This document shows positions 18,009 to 27,400 of a stretch of DNA of 64,000 nt, in pieces. Made by a program: the position numbers and the translations under genes. Positions within the stretch are counted from its first letter, which is position 1. The number at the start of each line of letters is the position of its first letter. Where the stretch lies: NCBI RefSeq assembly GCF_029023725.1, contig NZ_CP119075.1:3963501-4027500 (forward strand), given 5' to 3'. The stretch is from Synoicihabitans lomoniglobus (GTDB lineage: Bacteria; Verrucomicrobiota; Verrucomicrobiia; Opitutales; Opitutaceae). A model generated the notes under the pieces. The model saw only the letters and a program-made list of their open reading frames with translations, did not search any database and was not told where the DNA came from.

Positions 18009-18738
18009 ATCCGGTGCCGCCCTCGTCACCGGTTCCTCTCAAGGCATCGGTCTCGCCATCGCTCAGGCGATCCACGCCGCCGGCGCCCGCGTCGTTTTCC
18101 ACGGCAAGACCGACCCCGCGCCCGCCATGCCCGCCGGCTCGGCTTGGCTCACTGGTGATCTGCTGGCCAAGGACGGTGCCGAAAAACTGGTGCGCGATGC
18201 GTTCGCCGCCGCGCCCGATCTCAACCTCCTCGTGTGCAATGCGGGCAGTTTCTTCGACGCGCCGTTTCTCGAAATGGATGACGAACGCTGGGACCGCACC
18301 ATGGACCTCAACGTGCGGGCCAACTACTTCGTCGCCCAAGCCTTTGCCCGGGAACTCGTCGCGCGTGAACGCCCGGGTTCCATCGTGACGACCTGCTCCA
18401 CCAATGGTTTCCAATCCGAAGCCGACTCGACCGCCTACGACACGTCCAAAGGCGCGCTCGTCATGATGACGCGCAGTCTGGCCCACTCGCTCGCCCCCCA
18501 CCGTATTCGCGTCAACGGCATCGCGCCGGGCCTCATCCATACGCCACTCACGGCTTCACTCAAGGGCACGCCGCAGGAAACCCACTACGAAAAGAAGATT
18601 CTGCTCGGTCGGCTCGGCTCGGCCGAAGACTGCGCCGGAGCCGCCGTGTTTTTGCTGTCATCGGCCGCGTCCTACATCACCGGTCAGATCATCGTGGTGG
18701 ATGGCGGACTCACCGTCGGACAAATCGGCCGACTCTGA
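17989..18738 (+). CDS. short-chain dehydrogenase/reductase (SDR)
   Basis: The 249-residue protein has the classical SDR pattern: cofactor motif 'GSSQGIGLA', 'CNAG' in LLVCNAGSFF, catalytic Ser in 'VTTCSTNGFQS' and Tyr/Lys in 'YDTSKGAL', plus 'VNGIAPGLIHTPL' and a C-terminal 'ITGQIIVVDGGLTVG'. It probably oxidises or reduces a hydroxy or keto acid of the pathway. SDRs that reduce alginate-derived DEH are of this size, but no specific match can be claimed. It overlaps the amidohydrolase gene and ends 5 bases before the aldolase-like gene. Confidence 0.9.
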   Translation: MNAFSLKSGAALVTGSSQGIGLAIAQAIHAAGARVVFHGKTDPAPAMPAGSAWLTGDLLAKDGAEKLVRDAFAAAPDLNLLVCNAGSFFDAPFLEMDDERWDRTMDLNVRANYFVAQAFARELVARERPGSIVTTCSTNGFQSEADSTAYDTSKGALVMMTRSLAHSLAPHRIRVNGIAPGLIHTPLTASLKGTPQETHYEKKILLGRLGSAEDCAGAAVFLLSSAASYITGQIIVVDGGLTVGQIGRL

Positions 18739-18743
18739 TCACT

Positions 18744-19832
18744 ATGCACGTCGACGACCTCGCTTCTCCCAGCATTCTCGTGCTCGCACCGCGACTGGAG
18801 CACAACCTCCGCGCCATGCAGTCCGCCTGCGACGCCGCCGGCATGGAACTGCGCCCGCACATCAAAACGCACAAGCTCCTACCCATTGCGCGTCGTCAGT
18901 TGGAACTCGGCGCGAAAGGCCTGACCTGCGCCAAACTCAGCGAAGCGGAAGCCATGTTGCCGAGCGGCGTGCGCGAAATCTTTCTCGCCCATTCCCTCGT
19001 TGATCATCGGCAAGCCGCCCGGATCGCCGCCCTGTGCGATCAACTCGACGAACTCCGCGTTGCCGTGACAAGCGAAGCCCATGCGGAGACATTGATCACC
19101 TTGGCCGCTCAAGTGGGCCGCCCATTGCACGCGATGATGGCCATCGACAGCGGCCTCGACCGCGAAGGCGTGCGCGACGTCGCCTCCGCCCAGCGCATTG
19201 CCGCCCGGCTCGCTCGCGCTCCCCAGGTCGAGCTCGCAGGTTTCTACACGCACGAAGGGCAGTTTTATACCAAGCCGAATGATCAGCGCGAAGCCGGCAT
19301 CGTCCGGATGCTCACCGATCTCCGTGCCATTCGTGACGCCATCGATCCGGCCCTGCCACTGTGGCCCGGCAGCAGCATGACGGCCCGCGCCATCGCCGAC
19401 GGTCACGCTGACGGCGTGCAAGCCGTGCGCCCCGGCGCATATGTTTTCGGCGACATGGCACTCTCGACCAGCACCGACGTCATGCCGTTTGCCGACGTGG
19501 CGCTCGAGGTTCTGGCCACCGTGGTCGACCGCCCCACCGCCGACCTCGCCCTGATCGACGCCGGCTCCAAAACGTTTTCCTCCGACCGCACGGCGGCGGG
19601 CGTGAGCGCCGTGGCCGCAGATGGCCGCGACCTCTCCGTCGTCCGCGTGAACGAAGAGCATGGTTACCTGCGTGGTGCCGATGTGGCTTCCCTCCAACTC
19701 GGCGAGCGCATCCGTTTCGTGCCCGCCCACGTCTGCACCGTTGTCAATCTCACCAGCCATGTGACCCTCATCGATTCCGATGATTACGTCTCCGCCTCCT
19801 GGCCGGTCGATGCCCGCGGTTGCACGCAATAA
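18744..19832 (+). CDS. D-threonine aldolase / D-serine dehydratase-like PLP enzyme
   Basis: This 362-residue protein has the alanine-racemase N-terminal barrel fold of fold type III PLP enzymes. 'LRPHIKTHKLLPIARRQLE' carries the PLP lysine (RPHxKTHK is the hallmark). 'GFYTHEGQFYT' and 'LWPGSSMTAR' follow the DSD/D-threonine aldolase pattern, and 'PAHVCTVVNL' provides the His and Cys expected to bind the active-site metal (H-x-C). It should cleave or dehydrate a D-beta-hydroxy-amino acid. Together with the aminotransferase and RidA across the divergent promoter, it suggests that an amino-hydroxy acid passes through this island (inferred). Confidence 0.85.
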   Translation: MHVDDLASPSILVLAPRLEHNLRAMQSACDAAGMELRPHIKTHKLLPIARRQLELGAKGLTCAKLSEAEAMLPSGVREIFLAHSLVDHRQAARIAALCDQLDELRVAVTSEAHAETLITLAAQVGRPLHAMMAIDSGLDREGVRDVASAQRIAARLARAPQVELAGFYTHEGQFYTKPNDQREAGIVRMLTDLRAIRDAIDPALPLWPGSSMTARAIADGHADGVQAVRPGAYVFGDMALSTSTDVMPFADVALEVLATVVDRPTADLALIDAGSKTFSSDRTAAGVSAVAADGRDLSVVRVNEEHGYLRGADVASLQLGERIRFVPAHVCTVVNLTSHVTLIDSDDYVSASWPVDARGCTQ

Positions 19833-19850
19833 CCCCCCCCTCTTTTTATC

Positions 19851-20657
19851 ATGAAAATCCTCCGCTATCTCGACTCCACTCAAACCGTGCGTCTCGGCGC
19901 CCAGCAGACCGACGGCAGCATCCGCCGCCTCGACGGCGAAATCTACGGCGAGCTCACCGTATCTGATATTGTGGATACGCCCACCGAGTTGCTCGCCCCC
20001 ATCGAGCCGACCCAGATCCTGTGCATCGGACTCAACTACCGCCAACACGCCGCGGAATCGGGCATGAAGCCACCCGAGCGCCCCATCCTCTTCGTCAAGG
20101 GCATCAACACACTGCAACATCCCGGGAAGCCGATCGAGATCCCCACGCACCTCGCCAGCACCGAGGTCGATTACGAATGCGAACTCGCCGTTGTTATCGG
20201 CAAGGCCTGCAAAAACGTCAGTCCCGCCGAAGCCCTCGACTACGTCCTCGGCTACACCTGCGCCAACGATGTGTCGGCCCGCGATCACCAGATCAAACTC
20301 GGCGGCGGCCAATGGTGCCGCGGCAAGTTCTTCGACACGTTCGCGCCGCTCGGTCCCTGCCTCGTCACGCCCGCAGACATCCCCGATCCCAACGCCCTCA
20401 AAATCGCCACCATTCTGAACGGCGAACGTGTGCAGGACTGGACCACCAGTGACATGATTTTCGATGTCGCCCACATCATCTCCTATCTCAGCGGCAGCAC
20501 GACGCTCGTGCCCGGCACCGTCATCATGACGGGCACGCCTCAGGGCGTGGGCATGGCGGTCAAGCCGGAGCCTCGCTGGTTGCGCCCCGGCGACGAGGTC
20601 TCCATTGAAATCGAAAACATCGGCACGCTCACCAATCCGGTGCAGCTCGAATGCTGA
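19851..20657 (+). CDS. fumarylacetoacetate hydrolase (FAH) family enzyme
   Basis: The 268-residue protein has the FAH-family catalytic core: 'ILCIGLNYRQHAAESG', the Mg-binding Glu residues of 'TEVDYECELAVVIGK' and the Asp of 'CANDVSARDHQ', then 'VIMTGTPQGVG' and 'LRPGDEVSIEIENIGTL'. Family members hydrolyse C-C bonds of diketo acids or act as dehydratases and decarboxylases. Those in sugar-acid clusters often cleave 2,4-diketo-3-deoxy sugar acids, which would suit the SDR and enolase-family enzymes here. It overlaps the next gene by 7 bases. Confidence 0.9.
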   Translation: MKILRYLDSTQTVRLGAQQTDGSIRRLDGEIYGELTVSDIVDTPTELLAPIEPTQILCIGLNYRQHAAESGMKPPERPILFVKGINTLQHPGKPIEIPTHLASTEVDYECELAVVIGKACKNVSPAEALDYVLGYTCANDVSARDHQIKLGGGQWCRGKFFDTFAPLGPCLVTPADIPDPNALKIATILNGERVQDWTTSDMIFDVAHIISYLSGSTTLVPGTVIMTGTPQGVGMAVKPEPRWLRPGDEVSIEIENIGTLTNPVQLEC

Positions 20658-21364
20658 GTCCCGTCCGCCAGTCCGCCCGGAACCCGCGGCCGGGAACAGT
20701 GGTGCCGCGTTGCCCGGCGGAAACATCGTCGCCGGACCCGCCCGCGCGGGCCGCGACGTTCAAGTTGCGGCAGGCCTGGCGACCGTCCCCCGAGGCGGCC
20801 TTTCGTCCCGGTGCGGCCTGGGTGGCGGCGTCCGCCGACGCCCTCCACATCTGGGCGGCGTTGCTGGATGAACACCCGCGCACCCAGGCTACGCATGACC
20901 ACACCCCGTTGTGGGAACTCGGCGACGTCTTCGAGATCTTCCTGCAACTCGGCGACGGTCCCGTTTACCACGAGTTCCACATCGCGCCCAATGGCTGCAC
21001 CCTGCAGCTGCGTTTTCCGGACGCACATTGGCCCCGGGCGGCGGGGATCGACCCGTGGGTGCAACGCTCACCCGGGTTTGAAGCCACGGTGGACACCCGT
21101 CCGGGACGCGGGATCTGGAACGTGCGCGCCCGAATCCCGCTTTCGCTACTCACCGGTGAAACCACCGGCGCGCTCGCCTGGCCGCACCATGGTCGTATCG
21201 CGTTTGGCCGTTACGACTACGACGACCACGGGCAACCCTGCTGCTCCCATTCCGCCCGCCTGACGCAGTGCGACTTCCATCGCTTGCACGAGTGGACGCC
21301 GGTCACTTTTCCGACGTTCGACGCGGGTATGCCCGCCCCGGCAAAACCTCAGGGCACGGCGTAG
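20651..21364 (+). CDS. CBM9-like carbohydrate-binding domain protein
   Basis: This 237-residue protein resembles the family-9-like carbohydrate-binding/DOMON sugar-binding fold: 'LHIWAALLDEHP', 'LWELGDVFEIFLQLGDGPVYHEFHIAP' and 'NVRARIPLSLLTGE' are typical, with several conserved Trp and Phe. I see no signal peptide (it opens LSPVRQSARNPRPG), which is unusual for a glycan-binding domain and hints at a cytoplasmic role or a misplaced start. ATG 20651 lies inside the end of the FAH gene. Its 3' end overlaps the end of the convergent lyase gene by 16 bases. Confidence 0.65.
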   Translation: MLSPVRQSARNPRPGTVVPRCPAETSSPDPPARAATFKLRQAWRPSPEAAFRPGAAWVAASADALHIWAALLDEHPRTQATHDHTPLWELGDVFEIFLQLGDGPVYHEFHIAPNGCTLQLRFPDAHWPRAAGIDPWVQRSPGFEATVDTRPGRGIWNVRARIPLSLLTGETTGALAWPHHGRIAFGRYDYDDHGQPCCSHSARLTQCDFHRLHEWTPVTFPTFDAGMPAPAKPQGTA

Positions 21365-24300
21365 ACTTCGACGATGGCGATGCCTTCGCCGCCGGCGGTG
21401 TCCTCGACTTGTGCCGTGTAAACGCCGGCCGGAACCGTCACCAGCATTCCGGCATCGGCCCCGCCGCTGGTGAGCGCAAACGCCCCGACCTCGTCGGCTA
21501 CGGTAGCGATTTCACTGGCGTTGCTCTGGTCGCTCCAGTCGTCGTTGGTCGCCACCAACTCGCCGTTGCTGTCGCGTAAGGTGAGCACGGGGTCGGCGAG
21601 CACATCGCTCGCCGCGAACCCGAAACTCTCCACCAACTCCGGCCCGATACCGCGGATGAGCAGGCGCGCCGACGACTCGCGCACCACGATGCCCGGCACC
21701 ATCACTGCGAGGCCATTGCCGACGCGACCGCGAGTGGAAATATTGACCAGTCGCCCGGTGTCGTCGCCGCCCGCGTCGTAGAGTTCGATCAAGCCGAGTC
21801 CGCCCCCCGCTTTGCCCGCCAGGTGCACGGTGTAGGAACCGGGATCGAGCGTGGCCAACAACGCCGCGTCACCGGAACCGCTCTCCAGCGCGAACGCCCC
21901 GAGTTCGGCCGCCCGCGTGGCGATGGTGGCGGCTTGAGGTGCCGTCGACCAGTCGTCGTTGGTGGCCAGCTCCCCGTCAGCACCGAAGAGCGTCAGGGTC
22001 GCATCGGCGACGACGGTGGCCGGATCGAGAAAAGCTCCGAGCCCGGGTCCGATACCGCGCAGCAGCAACGAGCGCGGCCCTTCCCCGCCGATTACGAAGC
22101 CAGCGATCAACACATCAGCGTCGGCCCCGACCTGCGCACGCGTAGAAAGATTAACCAGACGACCATCGGCGACGGCCGACCCGAAGAGGTTCATCGCCCC
22201 GGTTTCCCAACGGTGCTGGGCTGGGATCGTGTAAGTCCCGGCGGCATACTCGGGCCCCATCGATGGCCACGGATCGGCAATATTCCAGTAATCCGGCGTC
22301 GCATCGTAGTAGTAGGAATCCACCACCGTGGCCGTATTGGTTTCGCGCCATTGGACCACGCCGCCTTGGCTGTTCCCATGGATGAAGGCCCCGGTGGACG
22401 TGGCATCGGTGGTCACGAAGGGTGACGTCGGGGAGACCAGTTCGTTGCCCAGGATGTTCTGGTCGACCGTGCCATCGGCAATGTCGAAGCCGCCCAAGGT
22501 CACGCGGTTGCGCAGGAACGTGTTGTGCGGACCAATGGGTCCCCAGTAATCGGATACATGAACGCGCTGCGCGATGTTGCCTTCGATGAGATTGGCAAAC
22601 GCGTAGTCGCCGTGACCCGAAATATCCGTGGCGATGGTGGAGCCGTCCTGATTGCCGTCGCGGGAATAGTTGTAGGCGAAGACGCTGCCGTTGGCGCCTT
22701 CCTTCCAAATCATGGAGTGGCGCAGGTTGCGGAAAACATTGTTGGCGACGAGCACGTGGGTGGAGGTATCCGTCACCAAAACGCCGTAGCCGTGACCACC
22801 GCCGTCGTGCCGGTAAGCGTCGTTGAAATAGGAATCGCGCACCGTCACATTGGCGCTGAACTGCACGCCCACATGAAACCGCATGGCCATGAAGCTGTGC
22901 ACGTCGCGCACCCAGCAGTTCACCACATGCTGCAGTTGGATGTTCATGCGATTCGCGGCGGCCTCACGGTTGTTGAGCGTGAAGCCTTCGAGCCCCACGC
23001 CACGCACCGGCGCGAGCACGGTAACCGTCGGATTCGCCCAAGTGAAATCGAGGTGCAGCGGACGATCGAGCGTGAGCGCACCGCCGTTGACCGCCGTGAC
23101 TTGGGCAATCTGTCCGACCGATCGCGCCGCCCAGCCGTTCTGATTATTAATCGTCTCCAGATAATCGGGGATGTCCCGGGTCGTCGCCATCGCGTCGTAA
23201 TCATTGTCCTGACGAATCAGGATCCAGTCACCCGCTTCGACTCCGCCCACGGTGCCGACGGTAATGCCGGTGGAGCCCCGGGTGAGACCTCCCGTAATCG
23301 TAAGGTCGGGCGATTCTTCGTAGCCCGACACTCGGATCAGTCCGCTGCCGGATGCACTGGAGACATGAAAATCAAACTGAGTCTCCGCGGTGCCCGCGCC
23401 GCGCAGGATGATTCTCGGGGGATTGCGTGACGTGGTGCGCACGATGTTGATCGGTGAATCGAACCGGTAGGTCCCGGCCGGGAACATGATCACGGTGTCT
23501 TCGGTGAGTCCGTTGAGCAGGTTCTGCAGGATGGGCGCGTTGTCGGCATGGCCCCAGCGGTCGCCGCCCACGGCTACAAAATCGATCGTGTTCGCGTAGG
23601 TGGTGGGCATCCCGCCTTGCACGCCGGCTCGCGTCCAATCGACGAGTCGTTGCGAGAGATCAATCGGCGTCTCACTCGGCAGCGTCACCGTGTCCTGGGT
23701 CACAGTCACGTCATCGATCAACAGATCCAACTCCGGCGATCCGCTGCCAATCGTAAGATGGGTGAAGGTGGCGAGAGCGCCGCCAATGGTCGTCGTCTGG
23801 CTCTCCTGCTTCAAATCACCGTCGACATAAAAGCGCAGGTCACTCTGCCCGTCCGAGCGGCGCGCGATTTCGATTCGCACGGTATGCGCTGACGTGTCGT
23901 TCAACGCCCAGGCGGTGCCGCTGCCGACCGTATCATCGCCGCTGCCACCCATCGCGGCGTCACCGCGTCCGGGGACGTCTCGGTAGATGCGCATGCCGGG
24001 AGCGTCGCCCACCCCACCCCGAAAATAGTAGCCGTCCCAGGCCGCCGACGCCGTCGACCACGTGGAATCGTCCGTCACCGGATTTCCGTTGGCATTGTGC
24101 AGTCCGAATCGAATACCGCCGTCGTTGGCCGCGCTAACGCGCGTCATGCGCAGGCGCAGGGTAGCGACCAAGCGATCGCCGGATGCCGCCAGCGTGACCG
24201 TTTGCGGCAACGCCACCGTCGCGCGGGAAAAACTGCCGGTGCCCAAATACTGCAACGCCGGTCCGGACGCTAATCCGGTCGTGTCGTCCACGACCGCGAG

Positions 24301-24456
24301 CGTCACGCCGCTCGCCGCCACCCAATCGGCATCGGCCGCATCGGATCCGGCCGTATAGCCGCCATCCGTGAAACCGTCATCGAGGACCGGAGTTTGCGCG
24401 TGAATCGGAGACGTTGCCCCGATCGCGAACAGGAAAGCCAAAGCACGAACATTCAT
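21349..24456 (-). CDS. secreted pectate-lyase-like beta-helix protein with two C-terminal paired domains
   Basis: This 1035-residue protein begins with a signal peptide (MNVRALAFLFAIGATSPIHA). Residues ~22-265 form a LamG/concanavalin-like sandwich ('GGIRFGLHNANGNP'). Residues ~270-760 are a right-handed beta-helix of the pectate lyase 3 type ('DNAPILQNLLNGL...VIMFPAGTYRFDSP', then repeated N/V-rich coils with 'HGYGVLVTDTSTHVLVANN'). Residues ~767-1035 hold two copies of the 'RLVNLSTRA...GAFAL...IELYD' domain. The catalytic residues of a specific polysaccharide-lyase family cannot be fixed by eye. It probably acts on an acidic polysaccharide outside the cell. ATG 24456 lies 2 bases after the upstream lyase gene's stop; an overlapping TTG at 24462 is less likely. 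Confidence 0.8.
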   Translation of the reverse strand: MNVRALAFLFAIGATSPIHAQTPVLDDGFTDGGYTAGSDAADADWVAASGVTLAVVDDTTGLASGPALQYLGTGSFSRATVALPQTVTLAASGDRLVATLRLRMTRVSAANDGGIRFGLHNANGNPVTDDSTWSTASAAWDGYYFRGGVGDAPGMRIYRDVPGRGDAAMGGSGDDTVGSGTAWALNDTSAHTVRIEIARRSDGQSDLRFYVDGDLKQESQTTTIGGALATFTHLTIGSGSPELDLLIDDVTVTQDTVTLPSETPIDLSQRLVDWTRAGVQGGMPTTYANTIDFVAVGGDRWGHADNAPILQNLLNGLTEDTVIMFPAGTYRFDSPINIVRTTSRNPPRIILRGAGTAETQFDFHVSSASGSGLIRVSGYEESPDLTITGGLTRGSTGITVGTVGGVEAGDWILIRQDNDYDAMATTRDIPDYLETINNQNGWAARSVGQIAQVTAVNGGALTLDRPLHLDFTWANPTVTVLAPVRGVGLEGFTLNNREAAANRMNIQLQHVVNCWVRDVHSFMAMRFHVGVQFSANVTVRDSYFNDAYRHDGGGHGYGVLVTDTSTHVLVANNVFRNLRHSMIWKEGANGSVFAYNYSRDGNQDGSTIATDISGHGDYAFANLIEGNIAQRVHVSDYWGPIGPHNTFLRNRVTLGGFDIADGTVDQNILGNELVSPTSPFVTTDATSTGAFIHGNSQGGVVQWRETNTATVVDSYYYDATPDYWNIADPWPSMGPEYAAGTYTIPAQHRWETGAMNLFGSAVADGRLVNLSTRAQVGADADVLIAGFVIGGEGPRSLLLRGIGPGLGAFLDPATVVADATLTLFGADGELATNDDWSTAPQAATIATRAAELGAFALESGSGDAALLATLDPGSYTVHLAGKAGGGLGLIELYDAGGDDTGRLVNISTRGRVGNGLAVMVPGIVVRESSARLLIRGIGPELVESFGFAASDVLADPVLTLRDSNGELVATNDDWSDQSNASEIATVADEVGAFALTSGGADAGMLVTVPAGVYTAQVEDTAGGEGIAIVEVYAVP

Positions 24457-24458
24457 TA

Positions 24459-27400
24459 TCAATTCTCCAAAAAGTAGATTTCGATCAGCGCGGTGCCGGT
24501 GTCGCCGCCGACGCCGCTGGTGTGCACGGTGTAGGGACCGGGTGGCAGCGTGAGTAATGCGGCGGCGTCCGCCGATCCCTCCTCCAGCGCAAACGCGCCC
24601 ACGGCGCTGGCGGCGGACGCAATCGCAGCGGCATTGCCGGCGCTCGACCAGTTGTCGTTGTCGATCACCACCTCGCCCGCGCGGTCGAACACGCGCAGGG
24701 TGAGGTCATCAATCGCGTCAGCGACCCCAAAGCCGGCCAGACCCGGCCCCACGCACCGCACCAAAGCGCGACGTGGGGCGGTGCCGTCGACCACAAATCC
24801 GGCGATCAATACTTCCTGCCCGGCGCGCACTTCGCCGCGCGCCGACTGATTGGTCAAACTGCTGCTGCCGGGCGTGAGATCATAGACCTCCACCAGCACC
24901 GTGCCACCCGTGCCGTCGACCGGTTGCACCTGCGCGGTGTAAGCCCCGGGCGACAGCGTCGCAATGACGGCCGAATCGGCCACACCGGCTTCCAACGCAA
25001 AAGCGCCCACGGCAGCGGAGGCGCGCGCGAGGTCAGCCCCGCCGTCGTCCTGATCCCAGCCCGCATTGCGATCGAGCTCCGTGCCCGCCGCGTTGAAGAC
25101 CACCACCGAAGGTTGCGGCATAAAACCGTCGACGCCGTAAGTCGCCAGACCCGGACCGATGGTGCGCACGAGCACGGATTTCAGGTCGTTGCCGCCGATC
25201 ACAAAACCGTTGATCAGAATCGCCGCGCCCGATTCGGAAACCGCCCGCACCGAGCTGTTGACCAAGCGGGCATTCGGCGTGCCGACCGTGCGACTGGCCG
25301 CCAAATAGGACGGTCCCGTGGTGAGCGTGGTGGCCGCTCCCGTTACCACAGCCGCGACGGTCGACGAAAGTTCATGAGCACCGATGTCGGACATCGCCCC
25401 GCGCGTCCTCCCCTCGATATCGAGGGTCACTTCGGCCAAGGCCGGTGCCGGGGTGGAGGCGGTCGGCAGGCTCAACAATCGCAGCGCATCGAATTTAAAT
25501 TGCGGATCAAACGCCGTGAAGCCCGCCGCCGGAGCGGAACCCACGGTGCCCCCCTGATACAGGTTGTGAGTCCAGGTTTGGTCGGCCACGGCATCGCCGC
25601 CGAAGAGCGAATTCGATGCCGATCCCGGCCGGGTGACGAGGTTGTTCGCCAACGTCACATCGGTCGGCAACACCGTGCGATTGCGCGAGCCAAAGCCGGT
25701 GCCGACATGGATCGCCAGACCGTTGTTGTTCACGAAGGTGTTGTGCGCGACGAGGGCGCGGTGGGCGGCGTAATATTCATTAAGCGCGCCACTGGAAACC
25801 CCGGCATAAATCGTGATGGCCGCACCGTCGCGGGCCGCCGTGCCTTCGAAGTGGTTGTTCACGATCACGTGATCCGTGCCGATCACGCGCACGCCACCGG
25901 AGCCACTGCGACCGCGACCGAGGAAGTAGTTCGAGTCCACCCGACAACGATCGCCGTGGCGCAGCGTCAGCGTGCCGGCGCAATCGAGGAACGTGTTGTA
26001 ACGATAGATGTTGTCGCCCGACTTATTGGAGATGATCTCGATCTCGCCGTCCTGGCGGGAGAACAGGTTGTGCTCGACGATCGTGCGGGAACTGGAGAGC
26101 GAATAGTCGCTGGTGCCGATACGTATGGTCTCCCACCCGTTCGCTCCGCCGCCGCTGGCGCGCTCGTCGAAATGATTGTGATCAATGCGGTGATCGTTGG
26201 GCGACCCGTCGAGCCAGACGACCACCGTGACACCGGGGACGTCGTGGCCCTTGAAGTAACAATGATCGAGCCGGTTGTGGCGGCCGTAAAACGACACCCA
26301 GTCGGTGTCGGTGCCGGCGGCCGGGACGTAATTGATGAGTGCCACATTGGTCACGCGACAGTGCTCCGCCATCGTGCCGCTGTTGCGGAACTGAATCACC
26401 TCGTCGTCGTTTCCTGAATACGGACCGGAGAAAATCAAATCGCGCAGGATGAGGTAGTCGCCACCGACCTGTGCCCGGGACGCCCCGCGCATGATGACGG
26501 ATCCGGGCGTAACGGCCCCCACCGTGATCGGCGCCGTGGCGGTGCCGACGCCGGAGAAGCGAATCACAACATCGTTCCACGTGCCGTCGGCGAGCAGAAT
26601 GGTGTCGCCCGCGCCGGCGGCGGCGATGGCCGCGTTGAGTTGAGCCTCCGTGGTGACGATGGTGGTGCCGGGCGTTTGCACGGTCAGAGCCACCGTATCA
26701 CTGTCGACCGCGCCGGACGCGTTGCTCACGCGCAGCCAGACGTTGGCGGAGGCCGTGAACCCAGGGAGCGAAAGCGTCCGCGACGTCGCGCCCGCGATGG
26801 GTCGCGCGGTGTCACCGGTCACGCCGCGATACCATTGGTAAGACAGCGGCGCAGCGCCGGCGGTGGACACCGTGACGATCGCCGTTTCGCCGCTCAACAC
26901 GAAGTCGGGTGCGGTGACCGACCGAATCACCGGCCCCACTTGAGCGGGCGTGCTGATCACGGCGACATTGGAGGCGTCCGACATGATCATGGCCGCTCCC
27001 GCTTGCACGGTATAGTTGTAGGTTGTCGACTCCTCGACCCCCGTATCGGTGTAGCTGGTCGAGTTGGCGGGGAGTTCCGCAATGATCCAGTTGGTGCCAT
27101 CGCCTTCCTGCCGCCGCACGATGTAGTAACCCTCGTTGTCGGCCTGATCGGTCCAGTTTAAATCCACCGTGAAGGCGTCGCTCGCGGTCCCCGCAAGCCC
27201 CGTGGGCGCGGCCACCGTCGTGACCGGTTCCGTGATCGCGGTGATCGAGATATTGTCCACCAGGAGTTCACCCTGGCGTCGGCTATCCTGGTAAAATGCG
27301 AACTGACCGAGGTCGTTGTTTTCCGCGAGAAAATCAATTTGCGGGGCGTTCGTGGGATCGGGGGTTTGGTGAAACGCAAACGTGCCAACCGACGCGTGGT

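Noticed and set aside
18879-20726. Long minus-strand ORF (615 codons) antisense to the D-threonine-aldolase-like and FAH genes
   Set aside because: The plus strand carries clear family motifs across the whole region; the antisense translation is His/Gly/Arg-rich with no recognisable domain. It is typical of mirror ORFs in GC-rich DNA.
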